Shown here in pieces: positions 27,805 through 36,703 of a stretch of 64,000 nucleotides of DNA. Position 1 is the stretch's first letter. Every line of letters starts with the position of its first letter. The stretch covers positions 124,001 to 188,000 of the forward strand of contig NZ_AFPO01000007.1 of assembly GCF_000218785.1 (NCBI RefSeq). The letters are read 5' to 3'. The notes under the pieces are model-generated. The model was given only the letters and a program-made list of their open reading frames with translations, made no database searches and had not been told where the DNA came from. The translations under genes were made by a program, and so were the position numbers. This DNA is from Idiomarina sp. A28L. Its GTDB lineage: Bacteria > Pseudomonadota > Gammaproteobacteria > Enterobacterales > Alteromonadaceae.

Positions 27805-28788
27805 TTACGGCTCGAGCTCTTCCGCAGTAAATATATCTTTGAACAATGGCGTACTTAAATAGCGTTCTGCTGAACTTGGCAGGATAACCACTATGTTCTT
27901 ACCGGCATATTCCGGCAGCACCGCTAAGCGGCTCGCAGCCACCACTGCAGCTCCTGAAGAAATACCTGCCAGTATGCCTTCCTCTCGCATTAATCGATGA
28001 GCCATACCATAGGCTTCATCATTGGTAATTGGCTGCGTGCCTTTCAATAAACTTAAATCAAGGTTCTTTGGCACAAAACCTGCGCTGATGCCCTGAATTT
28101 TATGCGGCGTATGCGTGAGCGGCTCACCAGCAATAGTTTGGCGAATTAACGGTGAATCAGCCGATTCTACAGCCCAAATATCCAACTTGTGCCCTTTCTT
28201 CTGAAAATAGCGGCCTACACCAGTAACGGTTCCGCCGGTGCCAACACCAGCTACAAAAACATCCACCATCCCTTGTAAACTTGTATCGATCTCTGGGCCT
28301 GTTGTAGCTTCATGAATATCTGGGTTCGCTGGGTTATCAAACTGGCGTAAATACACGTATTTGTTGGGTTCTGCGGCAATCAGCTCTTCAACCTTAGCTT
28401 GCGCGCCCTTCATTCCCTTATCTGCCGGCGTTAAAATAATTTCCGCACCTAACGCTTTCATCAGTTGGCGGCGCTCCAAGCTTGCTGAGCGCGGCATTAC
28501 TATAGAAATGGCAATACCTTTGGCAGCCGCAACAGAGGCCAAGGCTATGCCCGTATTGCCCGATGTAGCTTCAATCAGAACTTTACCTGGGGTTAGCAAG
28601 CCATCGGCTTCGGCCGCAGAAATTAACCCGAGGCCGATACGATCTTTCACACTACCCGCTGGGTTTCTGCTTTCAATTTTTGCATACACGTTAGCTACTG
28701 CATTTTCCGGCAATACCCGAGATAGGCGAACCAAAGGTGTATAGCCAATGCTTGCTGCATTATTTTCAAAAACGGTAGGAATACTCAT
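27805..28788 (-). CDS. cysK: Cysteine synthase A (O-acetylserine sulfhydrylase)
   Basis: CysK makes L-cysteine from O-acetylserine and sulfide using pyridoxal phosphate. The 327-residue protein carries the Schiff-base lysine K48 in NPAGSVKDR, the substrate loop TSGNTG (75-80), the phosphate-binding glycine loop GVGTGGTVTG (about 178-187) and a C-terminal Ser in LPSSAERYLST that contacts the PLP ring. The start overlaps the cysE stop by one base at 28788, so cysE-cysK is a two-gene operon that supplies both steps from serine to cysteine. Its exact split between CysK and CysM types is by overall resemblance to CysK. Confidence 0.93.
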   Translation of the reverse strand: MSIPTVFENNAASIGYTPLVRLSRVLPENAVANVYAKIESRNPAGSVKDRIGLGLISAAEADGLLTPGKVLIEATSGNTGIALASVAAAKGIAISIVMPRSASLERRQLMKALGAEIILTPADKGMKGAQAKVEELIAAEPNKYVYLRQFDNPANPDIHEATTGPEIDTSLQGMVDVFVAGVGTGGTVTGVGRYFQKKGHKLDIWAVESADSPLIRQTIAGEPLTHTPHKIQGISAGFVPKNLDLSLLKGTQPITNDEAYGMAHRLMREEGILAGISSGAAVVAASRLAVLPEYAGKNIVVILPSSAERYLSTPLFKDIFTAEELEP

Positions 28789-29633
28789 TACTTCTCACTT
28801 CCCTTAGTTGTTTCTTCAGTTTCACCTTTGTTGCGGCTTTTTGCAGCAGCTTGGCCTGCTTCTACGAAATCTTCATGTTCGAGTTCAATTTTCGGAACAT
28901 CGCTACAAACATCGCCACCCATGCGGTTAATTGCTTTGCACATTTCCACCACGCGGTTATCCAGCATGTGCATGTGATCAAGCATTCGGCCGATAGACAT
29001 AGCAACCGGGTCTGGATTATCTTTAGATACCGCGTAGGCATCAAAACCATATTTCTTGGCAATAGCTTCGCGCTGGTCATCTTCTTCTGTACGCCCGGTA
29101 ATTTCAGTGCTCGGCTTTGCACCCGCCACTATTCGGCCGGGAATGCCAACCACAGTTACGCCCGCTGGAACATCTCGCACCACTACGGAATTCGAGCCAA
29201 TTCGTGCATTTTCGCCAATCATTAAAGGGCCGAGAACTTTTGCACCAGCACCAATAACCACGCCATTGGCTAAGGTAGGATGCCGCTTTCCGGATTTCCA
29301 GCTCGTGCCACCTAAAGTAACACCGTGATAAATGGTGCAATCATCACCAATTTCAGCGGTTTCACCAATAACCACGCCCATGCCGTGATCAATGAAAAAG
29401 CGGCGGCCTATTTTCGCGCCTGGGTGAATTTCTACGCCCGTTAGCCAGCGCGATATCGTAGATATCCAGCGTGCTAACCAGCGCAACCGCCAACGCCATA
29501 GCCGATGGCTTAGGCGATGAATCCAGATAGCATGCAGCCCCGGATAATTAGTTAACACCTCAAAAAAATGCCGCGCGGCTGGGTCGCGCTGATACACACT
29601 GGCAATATCTTCCCGAATGCCTCGGAATAACAT
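28788..29633 (-). CDS. cysE: Serine O-acetyltransferase (CysE/EpsC type)
   Basis: CysE acetylates serine with acetyl-CoA, the committed step of cysteine synthesis. I start at the ATG at 29633 ([18 protein letters not shown]); a TTG 11 codons upstream gives the longest frame but is less likely. The 281-residue protein has the left-handed beta-helix of hexapeptide transferases ([53 protein letters not shown]). After about residue 190 it has a long C-terminal tail ending in KGSEK instead of the terminal Ile that docks into CysK in the enteric complex. Gene partner cysK follows directly. Confidence 0.92.
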   Translation of the reverse strand: MLFRGIREDIASVYQRDPAARHFFEVLTNYPGLHAIWIHRLSHRLWRWRLRWLARWISTISRWLTGVEIHPGAKIGRRFFIDHGMGVVIGETAEIGDDCTIYHGVTLGGTSWKSGKRHPTLANGVVIGAGAKVLGPLMIGENARIGSNSVVVRDVPAGVTVVGIPGRIVAGAKPSTEITGRTEEDDQREAIAKKYGFDAYAVSKDNPDPVAMSIGRMLDHMHMLDNRVVEMCKAINRMGGDVCSDVPKIELEHEDFVEAGQAAAKSRNKGETEETTKGSEK

Positions 29634-29748
29634 AGGCGAATCTCGCTTAATCGAATACAAACCCAATAAAAACCACTTTTCTATTGGAGCATTTATGCTA
29701 ATTTGGTTGTTAGTATAACGTTTATCAAGTGCTTCCGTGAAACAAGCT

Positions 29749-29770
29749 TGAAATTACTCACTTAATTTCA
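29749..29770. promoter_or_regulatory. Inverted repeat in the cysE / amidohydrolase promoter region
   Basis: TGAAATT at 29749-29755 and its complement AATTTCA at 29764-29770, separated by eight bases, in the 191-bp divergent region. Spacing and AT-rich arms resemble a dimeric repressor operator. I do not recognise the motif, and no -35/-10 pair is obvious around it. Confidence 0.3.
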
Positions 29771-29824
29771 CGTTAAGCTAGTAACAGCCCCTACTTAAAT
29801 AATCATAACTACTGGAGCTAACTT

Positions 29825-31117
29825 ATGAAACGCAATGTGATTACGCTCGTTCTCGCCACTTGGGTTTGTGCCCTTGCACAACCTGCTGCCGCAGATACTC
29901 TCATTCATGCTGGCAGGTTAATCGATGGTACCGCTAATCAACCAAAAGAAAACGTTACCATTCGTATCGCTGAAAATAAAATTACGGCCATTGAGTCCGG
30001 CTTCTCACGTGGCACTGATGAAGATGTAGTTATCGATATGCGAAACGGCACCGTAATGCCGGGCTTCATTGATATGCATACTCACCTAACTTCACAATCA
30101 GAGCCAGGCTCTTATATGCATAGGTTTACACATAATGAAGCCGATGTAGCTTTTCGTGCCGCCCATTTTGCCGATTTAACCTTGCGAGCTGGCTTCACCA
30201 CCGTTCGTGATCTTGGCGATAGTTTTGCCGCCAGCGTTGCTTTGAAACGAGCTATTCAAGCCGGCTATGTACATGGCCCACGGGTATATACCGCCGCAAA
30301 ATCATTGGCTACAACCGGTGGCCATGCCGACCCAAGTAATGGCTCCCGGCAGGGATTAATTGAGAATCCAGGCCCTATGGAAGGCGTAGTAAATGGTGTC
30401 GATGATGCCCGCCAAGCTGTTCGTGCGCGTTATCAAGAAGGCGCTGATTTGATAAAAATTACTGCTACCGGTGGTGTATTGAGTATGGCCGCAAGTGGTG
30501 ATAACCCGCAATTTATGAACGATGAATTAGCTGCTATTGTGGAAACAGCCCGGGATTACGGCATGCGTGTTGCTGTGCACGCTCATGGGAAAGATGGTAT
30601 GGCGCGCGCTATTCGCGCCGGTGTTGATTCTATTGAGCATGGCACCTATATGGATGATGAAATATTTGCTTTAATGAAGGAGCACGGTACTTATTATGTG
30701 CCTACTATTACAGCAGGGCGCAGTGTAGCCGAACGGGCGGAAATTGATGGGTATTTCCCAGAGCAAGTTCGTTCCAAAGCACGTGCTATTGGCCCGTTAA
30801 TTCAAGGCACCTTCGGCCGAGCTTATGCTGCTGGCGTAAATATTGCCTTCGGAACTGATTCTGGCGTATATGATCACGGTGAAAATGCCCGTGAATTTGA
30901 ATACATGGTAGAAGCCGGAATGCCGCCTATTGAGGCAATTCGTGCTGCCACTCTCACAGCCGCAACATTGCTTGGTGCTGAAGAAATAATTGGCAGTATT
31001 GAGGTTGGAAAATATGCCGATATCGTGGCTATACGGGGTAATCCACTGAGCGATATTACCTTGCTTAAAGATATCCATCTGGTTATTAAAGACGGTGTAA
31101 TATACGTGCAGCCGTAA
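29825..31117 (+). CDS. Secreted metal-dependent amidohydrolase
   Basis: A 430-residue amidohydrolase-superfamily enzyme with a Sec signal peptide (about residues 1-23, ending PAAA). Metal ligands are all present: HTH at 85-87, the bridging Lys211 in [10 protein letters not shown], His252/His254 in VAVHAHG, His272 in SIEHGTYM and Asp345 in AFGTDSG. This is the layout of imidazolonepropionase-like enzymes that act as Xaa-Arg, Xaa-Lys or Xaa-Pro dipeptidases; exact substrate is unknown. Its periplasmic location suggests peptide scavenging, in keeping with the proteinaceous diet of Idiomarina-like bacteria (inference). It stands alone, followed by a bidirectional terminator. Confidence 0.88.
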   Translation: MKRNVITLVLATWVCALAQPAAADTLIHAGRLIDGTANQPKENVTIRIAENKITAIESGFSRGTDEDVVIDMRNGTVMPGFIDMHTHLTSQSEPGSYMHRFTHNEADVAFRAAHFADLTLRAGFTTVRDLGDSFAASVALKRAIQAGYVHGPRVYTAAKSLATTGGHADPSNGSRQGLIENPGPMEGVVNGVDDARQAVRARYQEGADLIKITATGGVLSMAASGDNPQFMNDELAAIVETARDYGMRVAVHAHGKDGMARAIRAGVDSIEHGTYMDDEIFALMKEHGTYYVPTITAGRSVAERAEIDGYFPEQVRSKARAIGPLIQGTFGRAYAAGVNIAFGTDSGVYDHGENAREFEYMVEAGMPPIEAIRAATLTAATLLGAEEIIGSIEVGKYADIVAIRGNPLSDITLLKDIHLVIKDGVIYVQP

Positions 31118-31142
31118 TCGAATATTACCGTTATTAAATGAG

Positions 31143-31177
31143 AAAAGGCCCAGAGATAATTTATCCCTAGGCCTTTT
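31143..31177. terminator. Bidirectional intrinsic terminator, amidohydrolase / DUF2489 gene
   Basis: AAAAGGCC (31143-31150) pairs with GGCCTTTT (31170-31177), with an inner GATA/ATC helix. A T-run follows on the plus strand and an A-run precedes it, so it serves both convergent genes. Confidence 0.85.
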
Positions 31178-31214
31178 TTATCTACAAAAGTAAAATTTTT
31201 AGGCGCCAGCAGAA

Positions 31215-31679
31215 CTAAATCTGCTTTACACGCTCTTCCTTCACCCAAATCACCAAAGTGTGCAAATCGTCTTTAATGGTTTGTTCAAGTTCAACTTCGA
31301 AACGCTCTCGTTCTAAATCCATTTTCCGAATTTCTTTTTTCGGAAATTCCTTACGCGCCTCATGGGTAGGCATATGCTTAATACGCTCATACATGTCATG
31401 AATCGATGGCCAACGCGAACTGAAATTATGGCGTTCAGCTTGAGGCAAGTTTTCTAACAGAACAGCGATACGAATACAGCCTTCCGATAACGGGCATTGA
31501 TCTTGTTGCATTGCTTTCGCAATAGTTTCAATACTTTCATGTAAATAATGCAGGCGCTTTTTCTCATTCTTAGCAATGCCTTTGTTTTGCTGGCGTAAGC
31601 GCGAAAGCAACATACCCGCATACACACTTAAACCGGCAATCACCAAAGCGCCAACAATTAGAGAAATCCACATCAACAC
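31215..31679 (-). CDS. DUF2489 family membrane-anchored protein
   Basis: A 154-residue protein with one N-terminal transmembrane helix (about residues 4-24, ISLIVGALVIAGLSVYAGM) and a helical, charged cytoplasmic part containing two cysteines in QCPLSEGCIRI. It matches my memory of the DUF2489 family, found in Shewanella, Vibrio and relatives beside yihI. No function is established. It is three bases downstream of yihI and surely in the same operon. The N-terminal anchor plus coiled-coil-like body could suggest a scaffold, but that is speculation. Confidence 0.75.
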   Translation of the reverse strand: MLMWISLIVGALVIAGLSVYAGMLLSRLRQQNKGIAKNEKKRLHYLHESIETIAKAMQQDQCPLSEGCIRIAVLLENLPQAERHNFSSRWPSIHDMYERIKHMPTHEARKEFPKKEIRKMDLERERFEVELEQTIKDDLHTLVIWVKEERVKQI

Positions 31680-31682
31680 ACA

Positions 31683-32183
31683 CTACTCCTTCGAATTCGA
31701 TATCTCATCATCGAGAATATCGTTCTCGTTAAAATCATATTCAAAATTATCGTCGTCATCGTCCTCAGCATCTAAATCGATGCCAAGAATATCGGCTAGT
31801 TCTTGATAACGAGCTAGTTGCACATCTAACCATGCTTGATCAGCCTTGGTAAGAATATCGCCATTTTCTGCGCGGTCGAGTAAACCCTGTAAACGGGTAT
31901 CGTTTTCTAACGACAACAACTCTTTCTCTGGCGACATCGCTTTCTTTGGAGCCGTTAAAGGCACTGCCTTTTTGCTGCCGTGCCGAGGATCTTTTAGCTC
32001 ACCCGCAGCGCTTTGCTGCTCCGATTGCGTTTGCGAGCCATAGCGGCTGCCGGCTGCCTTACCCTTACCTTTTTCTTTGGAATTTTCTTTACCCTTGGTT
32101 ACGGGTACGGCATCGGTAGGTTTTCGATCAGCTTTGCGTAAAGCGAGTGGCCCAGATTTTCGGGTTTTTTTGATACGTGTCAT
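31683..32183 (-). CDS. yihI: Der GTPase-activating protein YihI
   Basis: YihI stimulates the GTPase Der (EngA) and so influences late 50S ribosome assembly. I start at the ATG at 32183 (MTRIKKTRKSGPLA), the usual YihI beginning; a longer frame upstream is not family-like. The 166-residue protein has a basic, low-complexity N-terminal half, a helical core with SLENDTRLQGLLDRAENGD and WLDVQLARYQELADILGI (about residues 80-140), and a very acidic tail with a run of Asp, all YihI features. It lies downstream of a structured non-coding region on the same strand. Confidence 0.9.
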   Translation of the reverse strand: MTRIKKTRKSGPLALRKADRKPTDAVPVTKGKENSKEKGKGKAAGSRYGSQTQSEQQSAAGELKDPRHGSKKAVPLTAPKKAMSPEKELLSLENDTRLQGLLDRAENGDILTKADQAWLDVQLARYQELADILGIDLDAEDDDDDNFEYDFNENDILDDEISNSKE

Positions 32184-32269
32184 ATTTAGTAGGCCCTTGA
32201 GGGTGGAAATGTCCACACTGCGTTTTGAATTAGTGTGATCATAGCCCATTCCGGCCATTTACGAAATCG

Positions 32270-32700
32270 TAGGCAATAAAAAAGGCGATGAATACCATCG
32301 CCTTGATTGAAACTCGCACCCCCCAAGGGTGAAACCGAGATCGATTGTCGCTAAATCCCTACTATTCTTATTATTCTTCCTTGTAATTACCATCTCTTTT
32401 TATCTGTGCACTAAAAGGCGCAACTTATTAACGATGGTGTTTTTACATTAACTGCATAAATGCTTACGAACTACTCTTAACGGTGTTTCGGTTGCGCAGT
32501 ATTTCTTTCCCAAAATGTTTTATTATTTTTTACTCACTCGCGGTTCTTCTTATTATTGGTGCGAGTGGGTCGCCTCCTGGCGTTATTCTTGTTCCCTGAT
32601 GTAGCATTACCAAACTTACGCTTATTATTATTGTTCGTAAGAGCCTGTAAAAGCGCCTAGATAATGCGGAAAACTGTTTCCCCAATGTAATTCTTTAACA
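32270..32700 (-). ncRNA. Candidate structured small RNA upstream of yihI (positional counterpart of csrC)
   Basis: There is a 775-bp gap between yihI and the promoter of the DUF885 gene. Reading on the minus strand, it ends in a strong intrinsic terminator (stem 32282-32290/32296-32304, then a U-run), with no protein gene before it. Upstream are a 6-bp hairpin (32615-32620/32636-32641) and a 7-bp hairpin (32535-32541/32561-32567). Both display loops made of repeated AAU/AAG triplets, and a CGCC-AGGA-GGCG tetraloop (32571-32582) stands between them. In E. coli csrC lies in this place and orientation relative to yihI. GGA triplets number only six in about 410 nt, no more than chance, so CsrB/CsrC identity is unproven. 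The 5' end is approximate. Confidence 0.5.
32278..32304 (-). terminator. Intrinsic terminator of a minus-strand transcript upstream of yihI
   Basis: On the minus strand AAGGCGATG (32296-32304) pairs with CATCGCCTT (32282-32290) around a five-base loop, followed by a run of U from the A-tract at 32278-32283. No coding gene precedes it on this strand for at least 800 bp, so it must end a non-coding transcript. Confidence 0.88.
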
Positions 32701-32955
32701 AATTTTACACCGCTATGTTATCACAGCTTTGTAACAATTACCTGTTATAAAGCTTTCTCGTTAACAATGGTTTAGCGAGTTTTTTGTTCTTATCGTTCGC
32801 TTTGCAACCCTTGTTATTCCTGAGGAACTCACAGTGCCAATGCTTTTCAACGGTGTTAAGACTACGTGAATGAGCTGGTTTCGCAACAATTTAATTGATC
32901 TAAAAAACCTATTTTTATGCCGAAATCGCATTTAAGATAACCTTTATACGCTTAA

Positions 32956-32964
32956 TGTTATAAT
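32956..32964 (+). promoter_or_regulatory. Extended -10 promoter of the DUF885 gene
   Basis: TGTTATAAT at 32956-32964 is a TG-extended, perfect TATAAT -10 element. The -35 position (GATAAC near 32936) is poor, as allowed for extended -10 promoters. Expected start near 32971 leaves a leader of about 110 bases. Confidence 0.6.
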
Positions 32965-33083
32965 TCTCGCGCGCATCAGTGGTGCATAACTGCGTTTATA
33001 GTGATTTTCATGGGGTGGTAAAGCGGCGTAATACCATGCAAAATGGTTTTTTCTTATTATTTGTTTCACTAAAGGAAACTCGC

Positions 33084-34844
33084 ATGCGTACTACGCCTCT
33101 TTTTACTGCTCTCGCGTGCTCGCTGGTAATGCTTACAGCTTGCCAAACCGCACCTGCGCCAATCGATGAGCCGCAAACCAACGCAAACACCCAATTTACT
33201 GAACTTGCAGAAGCAGCTTGGAGTTACGGCGAAAATACCGATTCAAGCCGTTTACAAGATATCAGCCCAGAAGCTCTCGCAGAGCGTTACAAAAATCGAT
33301 TGTCCTACTATGAGCAAATCGAAGCTATTCCAGCAGAAAGTTTGAGTGCTGAAAATCAAATCAACCGCGATATGCTGCTCTACGCTTTAAGAAACAGGCT
33401 CTCAGATTACGAATTCAACATGTATCTTATGCCACTTACCAATGAAACCGGCCCGCACAACCGTATGGCTGGTTTACCCAACAGTATTCGTTTTCAGCGA
33501 GCGGAAGATTTTGAACGCTACTTGAGCTTGTTAAATGATGTACCAAACTGGATGCAGCAACAAACCGAATATATGCGCGAAGGTATTGCTAGCGGCATGG
33601 CTCAACCTAAAGTGGTACTTGAAAACTTCGCAGCTGGAGTAAATGCGTATATCGCGATGAACCCAACCGAAAGTGTATTTTATCAACCGGCAACTATTGC
33701 CAAACGAATTCTGTCTGAAGATGCGTTTGCTGAGTTGGATTTGGAACTACAAACAACGATTGCAACGCGTATCAACCCAGCTTTCATGGATTTTCATGAG
33801 TTTTTAGTAGAAGAGTACATTCCCAGCGCACGCACTGAGATATCGGCTACATCGCTACCGAATGGCGAAGCTTTTTATGCCAACCGCGTAAAACACTATA
33901 CTACTCTCGATTTGAGCCCAGAAGAAATTCATGAAATTGGCTTAGCCGAAGTAGCGCGTATTCGAGCAGAAATGCAGGGAGTTATCGATGAAGTTGAATT
34001 TGATGGTTCATTTGCAGAATTCATTCACTTTTTACGTACCGATCGTCAGTTCTACGTAGAAACAGGTGAAGAGCTGCTCAAAGAAGCGGCGTTTATTGCG
34101 AAGAAAGCCGATGGCGTGCTTCCTCGGTTGTTTCATCATCTACCTCGAACGCCATATGCTGTAGAGCCTGTGCCCGCAGAAATAGCACCCAATTATACCC
34201 AAGGCCGCTATTCAAGCCCACGCCGTGATGATCAGCCTGGCGAATACTGGGTAAATACCTATGCCGTAGATACACGGCCTCTATATGAGCTAGAGGCGCT
34301 TACCTTGCACGAAGGTGTTCCGGGCCACCACCTGCAAATTTCACTCGCTGCTGAAATGGAAAATGTGCCGCAATATCGGCGTTCCACATACATTTCTGCA
34401 TTTGGCGAAGGCTGGGGTTTGTACGCAGAGTACCTCGGTTTAGAAACTGGCTTCTACCAAGACCCTTACAGCAATTTTGGCCGCTTAACCTATGAAATGT
34501 GGCGCGCTGCGCGTTTAGTTGTTGATACCGGTATGCATGCAATGGGTTGGAGCCGTGAACGAGCAGTTGAATTCTTAGGCAGCAACACCGCACTTTCTTT
34601 GCATAACGTGAATACCGAGATCGACCGCTACATTAGTTGGCCTGGCCAAGCGTTATCTTACAAACTTGGCGATTTAACCATCAAACGTCTGCGTGCTGAA
34701 GCAGAAACTGCGCTGGGCGAACATTTCGATTTGCGTGAGTTTCATTACCAAGTATTGCGCAATGGCAGTATTCCACTAGCAACCTTAGAACAGCAAATAG
34801 CGAGTTATATCAGCGCTGAACAAGAGAGAATTGCTGCTCTGTAG
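33084..34844 (+). CDS. DUF885 family lipoprotein, predicted metallopeptidase
   Basis: I start at the ATG at 33084 with AAGGAAA upstream, which gives a lipoprotein signal (MRTTPLFTALACSLVMLTAC) with the lipobox Cys at about residue 20; earlier in-frame ATGs place 35 polar residues before it. The 586-residue mature-type protein belongs to DUF885, with the diagnostic zinc-peptidase-like motif HEGVPGHH at 409-416 and GEGWGLYAE at about 441-449, resembling the HExxH plus downstream Glu of M32-like enzymes. Likely periplasmic or outer-membrane-anchored oligopeptidase; the substrate is unknown. Its 3' end, including the stop codon, is part of a 41-bp perfect tandem duplication. Confidence 0.85.
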   Translation: MRTTPLFTALACSLVMLTACQTAPAPIDEPQTNANTQFTELAEAAWSYGENTDSSRLQDISPEALAERYKNRLSYYEQIEAIPAESLSAENQINRDMLLYALRNRLSDYEFNMYLMPLTNETGPHNRMAGLPNSIRFQRAEDFERYLSLLNDVPNWMQQQTEYMREGIASGMAQPKVVLENFAAGVNAYIAMNPTESVFYQPATIAKRILSEDAFAELDLELQTTIATRINPAFMDFHEFLVEEYIPSARTEISATSLPNGEAFYANRVKHYTTLDLSPEEIHEIGLAEVARIRAEMQGVIDEVEFDGSFAEFIHFLRTDRQFYVETGEELLKEAAFIAKKADGVLPRLFHHLPRTPYAVEPVPAEIAPNYTQGRYSSPRRDDQPGEYWVNTYAVDTRPLYELEALTLHEGVPGHHLQISLAAEMENVPQYRRSTYISAFGEGWGLYAEYLGLETGFYQDPYSNFGRLTYEMWRAARLVVDTGMHAMGWSRERAVEFLGSNTALSLHNVNTEIDRYISWPGQALSYKLGDLTIKRLRAEAETALGEHFDLREFHYQVLRNGSIPLATLEQQIASYISAEQERIAAL

Positions 34845-34912
34845 CTAACATTAGCGTTTAGTTACAATACATTGCTGCTCTGTAGCTAACATTAGCGTTT
34901 AGTTACAATACA
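34831..34912. repeat. 41-bp perfect tandem duplication at the 3' end of the DUF885 gene
   Basis: Two identical copies, 34831-34871 and 34872-34912, directly abut. The first contains the last codons and TAG stop (34842-34844) of the DUF885 gene; the second repeats them outside the reading frame's end. Each unit includes a small GCTAA/TTAGC hairpin. The protein is not altered. Confidence 0.97.
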
Positions 34913-34913
34913 A

Positions 34914-34952
34914 AAAAGCCGGAAACACCTTCAGCAAGGGTTTCCGGCTTTT
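34914..34952. terminator. Bidirectional intrinsic terminator, DUF885 gene / DMT permease
   Basis: GCCGGAAAC (34918-34926) pairs with GTTTCCGGC (34940-34948), flanked by an A-run on the left and TTTT on the right, so it can stop both convergent genes. It begins right after the 41-bp tandem repeat. Confidence 0.92.
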
Positions 34953-34982
34953 CGTTGGCTCAGTTAACGGCGATAGCTTAGG

Positions 34983-35888
34983 CTAACCTCGGGCAGGAAC
35001 CGGTTTGCGGTTAGCTAACCACACGCCAATAAGTATCAACCCCATACCACCTAATTGATAAACGCCAATGCGCTCACCACTCAACGCGCCAAGTGTCATA
35101 GCTACAATTGGAATTAGGTAAGTTACTGAACTTGCGAACACTGTAGTGGCAATTTGCACTAAATGATTAAACAAAATCAACGCCAGCGCCGTTCCTACCA
35201 CACCAAGCACCACAATGGCGGCTAAGGAGCCCCAAGCAGTGGTAGAAGTGAGTTTGCTCGATACTTCTCCGGGGCCAATCAAATATACCAACGCCACTGG
35301 CAACACCATCAATAACGATACACCCGTGATAGTTAATGGGCTTTGATCTGGAAGATACGTTTTTATCAGGTTCAAATTAGCGCCATAACAAATAGTGGCA
35401 AATACGATAAACAACGCGTAACCGTTCAAACTAAGTTGGCCAGTAGCATTTAACAACACCAGCATTAAAGTACCGGTAAAACCGATCAGTAAACCAAAGA
35501 TCGTGCGGCCAGTAACCCATTGGCGAAAAATAATAGCGCCAATAATAAGCGTGAACAGCGGCGTAAGCGCATTTAACGCACCGGTAACTCCGCTATCGAT
35601 TTGGGTTTGCGCTAAGGCAAATAAAAACGCCGGCAATAAGCTACCAGTTAAGCCCACCGAAAGTATTACCGGCCACTGATGCCGCTTTACTCGGTGCATA
35701 CGTACGATTGCAAACGGAGCTAAAAAAGCAGCGGCGGCAGCTAGGCGAACCGCGGCAACCTCTGTAGGCGTGAACGTAAGAAGGCCCATTTTGATTAACC
35801 AAAATGAGCTTCCCCAAATGAGTGCCAATAGAAATAATTTAGCCCACGTACTCGGCGCGTAATGCTCAGCCGTTAACGGGGAATTCAT
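34983..35888 (-). CDS. EamA/DMT family transporter
   Basis: A 301-residue inner membrane protein of the drug/metabolite transporter superfamily with ten hydrophobic helices in two EamA repeats (about residues 15-140 and 155-290). Landmarks are [16 protein letters not shown] at the start of repeat one and [20 protein letters not shown] in repeat two. The substrate is unknown; relatives export amino acids or other metabolites. Its ATG overlaps the engB stop by four bases, so it is translated from the engB transcript. Confidence 0.88.
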   Translation of the reverse strand: MNSPLTAEHYAPSTWAKLFLLALIWGSSFWLIKMGLLTFTPTEVAAVRLAAAAAFLAPFAIVRMHRVKRHQWPVILSVGLTGSLLPAFLFALAQTQIDSGVTGALNALTPLFTLIIGAIIFRQWVTGRTIFGLLIGFTGTLMLVLLNATGQLSLNGYALFIVFATICYGANLNLIKTYLPDQSPLTITGVSLLMVLPVALVYLIGPGEVSSKLTSTTAWGSLAAIVVLGVVGTALALILFNHLVQIATTVFASSVTYLIPIVAMTLGALSGERIGVYQLGGMGLILIGVWLANRKPVPARG

Positions 35889-36526
35889 GAATCAGAGCTT
35901 TCTTCAGATACCGGAACAGTTGGGTTTGCGAACCAATAATGCAGTTTTTGTTCAAGTTCAGGCAGGCCGCTTTTATTTAACGAAGAAAATAAAATCACCG
36001 AAACATCGCCACCGAACCCTGGAATCGCCTCTTGAATTTGCATCAGCGCTTCTTTTCTCTGCCCGCTTCTTAATTTATCAATTTTGGTTAACACCACCAA
36101 AACTGGTAAATCACTAGCCACCGCCCAGTGAATAAGCTCTTGATCGAGATCTTTCATCGGATGGCGAACATCCATCAAAACAACCAGACCACGCAAACAT
36201 TTCCGTTTTTCGAGATACTCGGAAAGCGCTTCTTGCCATTTTAATTTCATGGCTAATGGCACTTGCGCAAACCCATAGCCGGGCAAATCAATTAAACGCC
36301 GGTGATCATCTAACGCAAATACATTTATTTGCTGTGTGCGCCCAGGTGTTTTACTCGTTCGCGCAAGGCTTTTTTGCCGAGTAAGTACATTAAGCGCGCT
36401 TGATTTTCCCGCATTCGATCGGCCAGCAAACGCTACCTCCATGCCCTCATCGGGCGGCAGATGACGTATATCTGGAGCACTGATGGTAAAATGTGCTTTT
36501 TGGAAATGCAGGGTGTCAGTACTCAC
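35885..36526 (-). CDS. engB: Ribosome biogenesis GTPase EngB (YsxC/YihA)
   Basis: EngB is an essential GTPase in 50S subunit assembly. I start at a GTG at 36526 ([14 protein letters not shown]), which has GAGG seven bases upstream, rather than the longer frame whose extra 20 residues are not family-like. The 213-residue product has G1 GRSNAGKSS (about residues 35-43), a G3 segment DLPGYGFA, and G4 TKIDK (about 145-149). It is in the neighbourhood typical of polA and yihI. Cytochrome c4 is divergent upstream. Confidence 0.93.
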   Translation of the reverse strand: MSTDTLHFQKAHFTISAPDIRHLPPDEGMEVAFAGRSNAGKSSALNVLTRQKSLARTSKTPGRTQQINVFALDDHRRLIDLPGYGFAQVPLAMKLKWQEALSEYLEKRKCLRGLVVLMDVRHPMKDLDQELIHWAVASDLPVLVVLTKIDKLRSGQRKEALMQIQEAIPGFGGDVSVILFSSLNKSGLPELEQKLHYWFANPTVPVSEESSDS

Positions 36527-36703
36527 TATAAACCTCGATAAATCTTGAATGTTGCCTATTATGACGCATGAAAGCTGTTGAGCCAACCACAGAACAACGA
36601 TTCAAACGTTTCATCGTGGCGAGATTCGTGTAAAATAGGAAACTGAATTTTTCCCCGGGCTTTTGCCCAGCCGAAAACGAAGAAAAGACAGAGAAGAGAG
36701 CTC

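Noticed and set aside
32570-32650. 25-codon minus-strand frame beginning ATGCTACATCAG within the RNA candidate
   Set aside because: No good ribosome site and it spans two hairpins; a leader peptide cannot be excluded but has no positive support.
32270-32700. Direct assignment of the yihI-upstream RNA as CsrB/CsrC
   Set aside because: Only six GGA triplets in about 410 nt and just one in a tetraloop; genuine CsrB-type RNAs are far denser. Kept as an unnamed candidate based on synteny and structure.
35885-36586. Longer engB start at 36586
   Set aside because: The extra 20 residues have no family match and the GTG at 36526 has a properly spaced GAGG.
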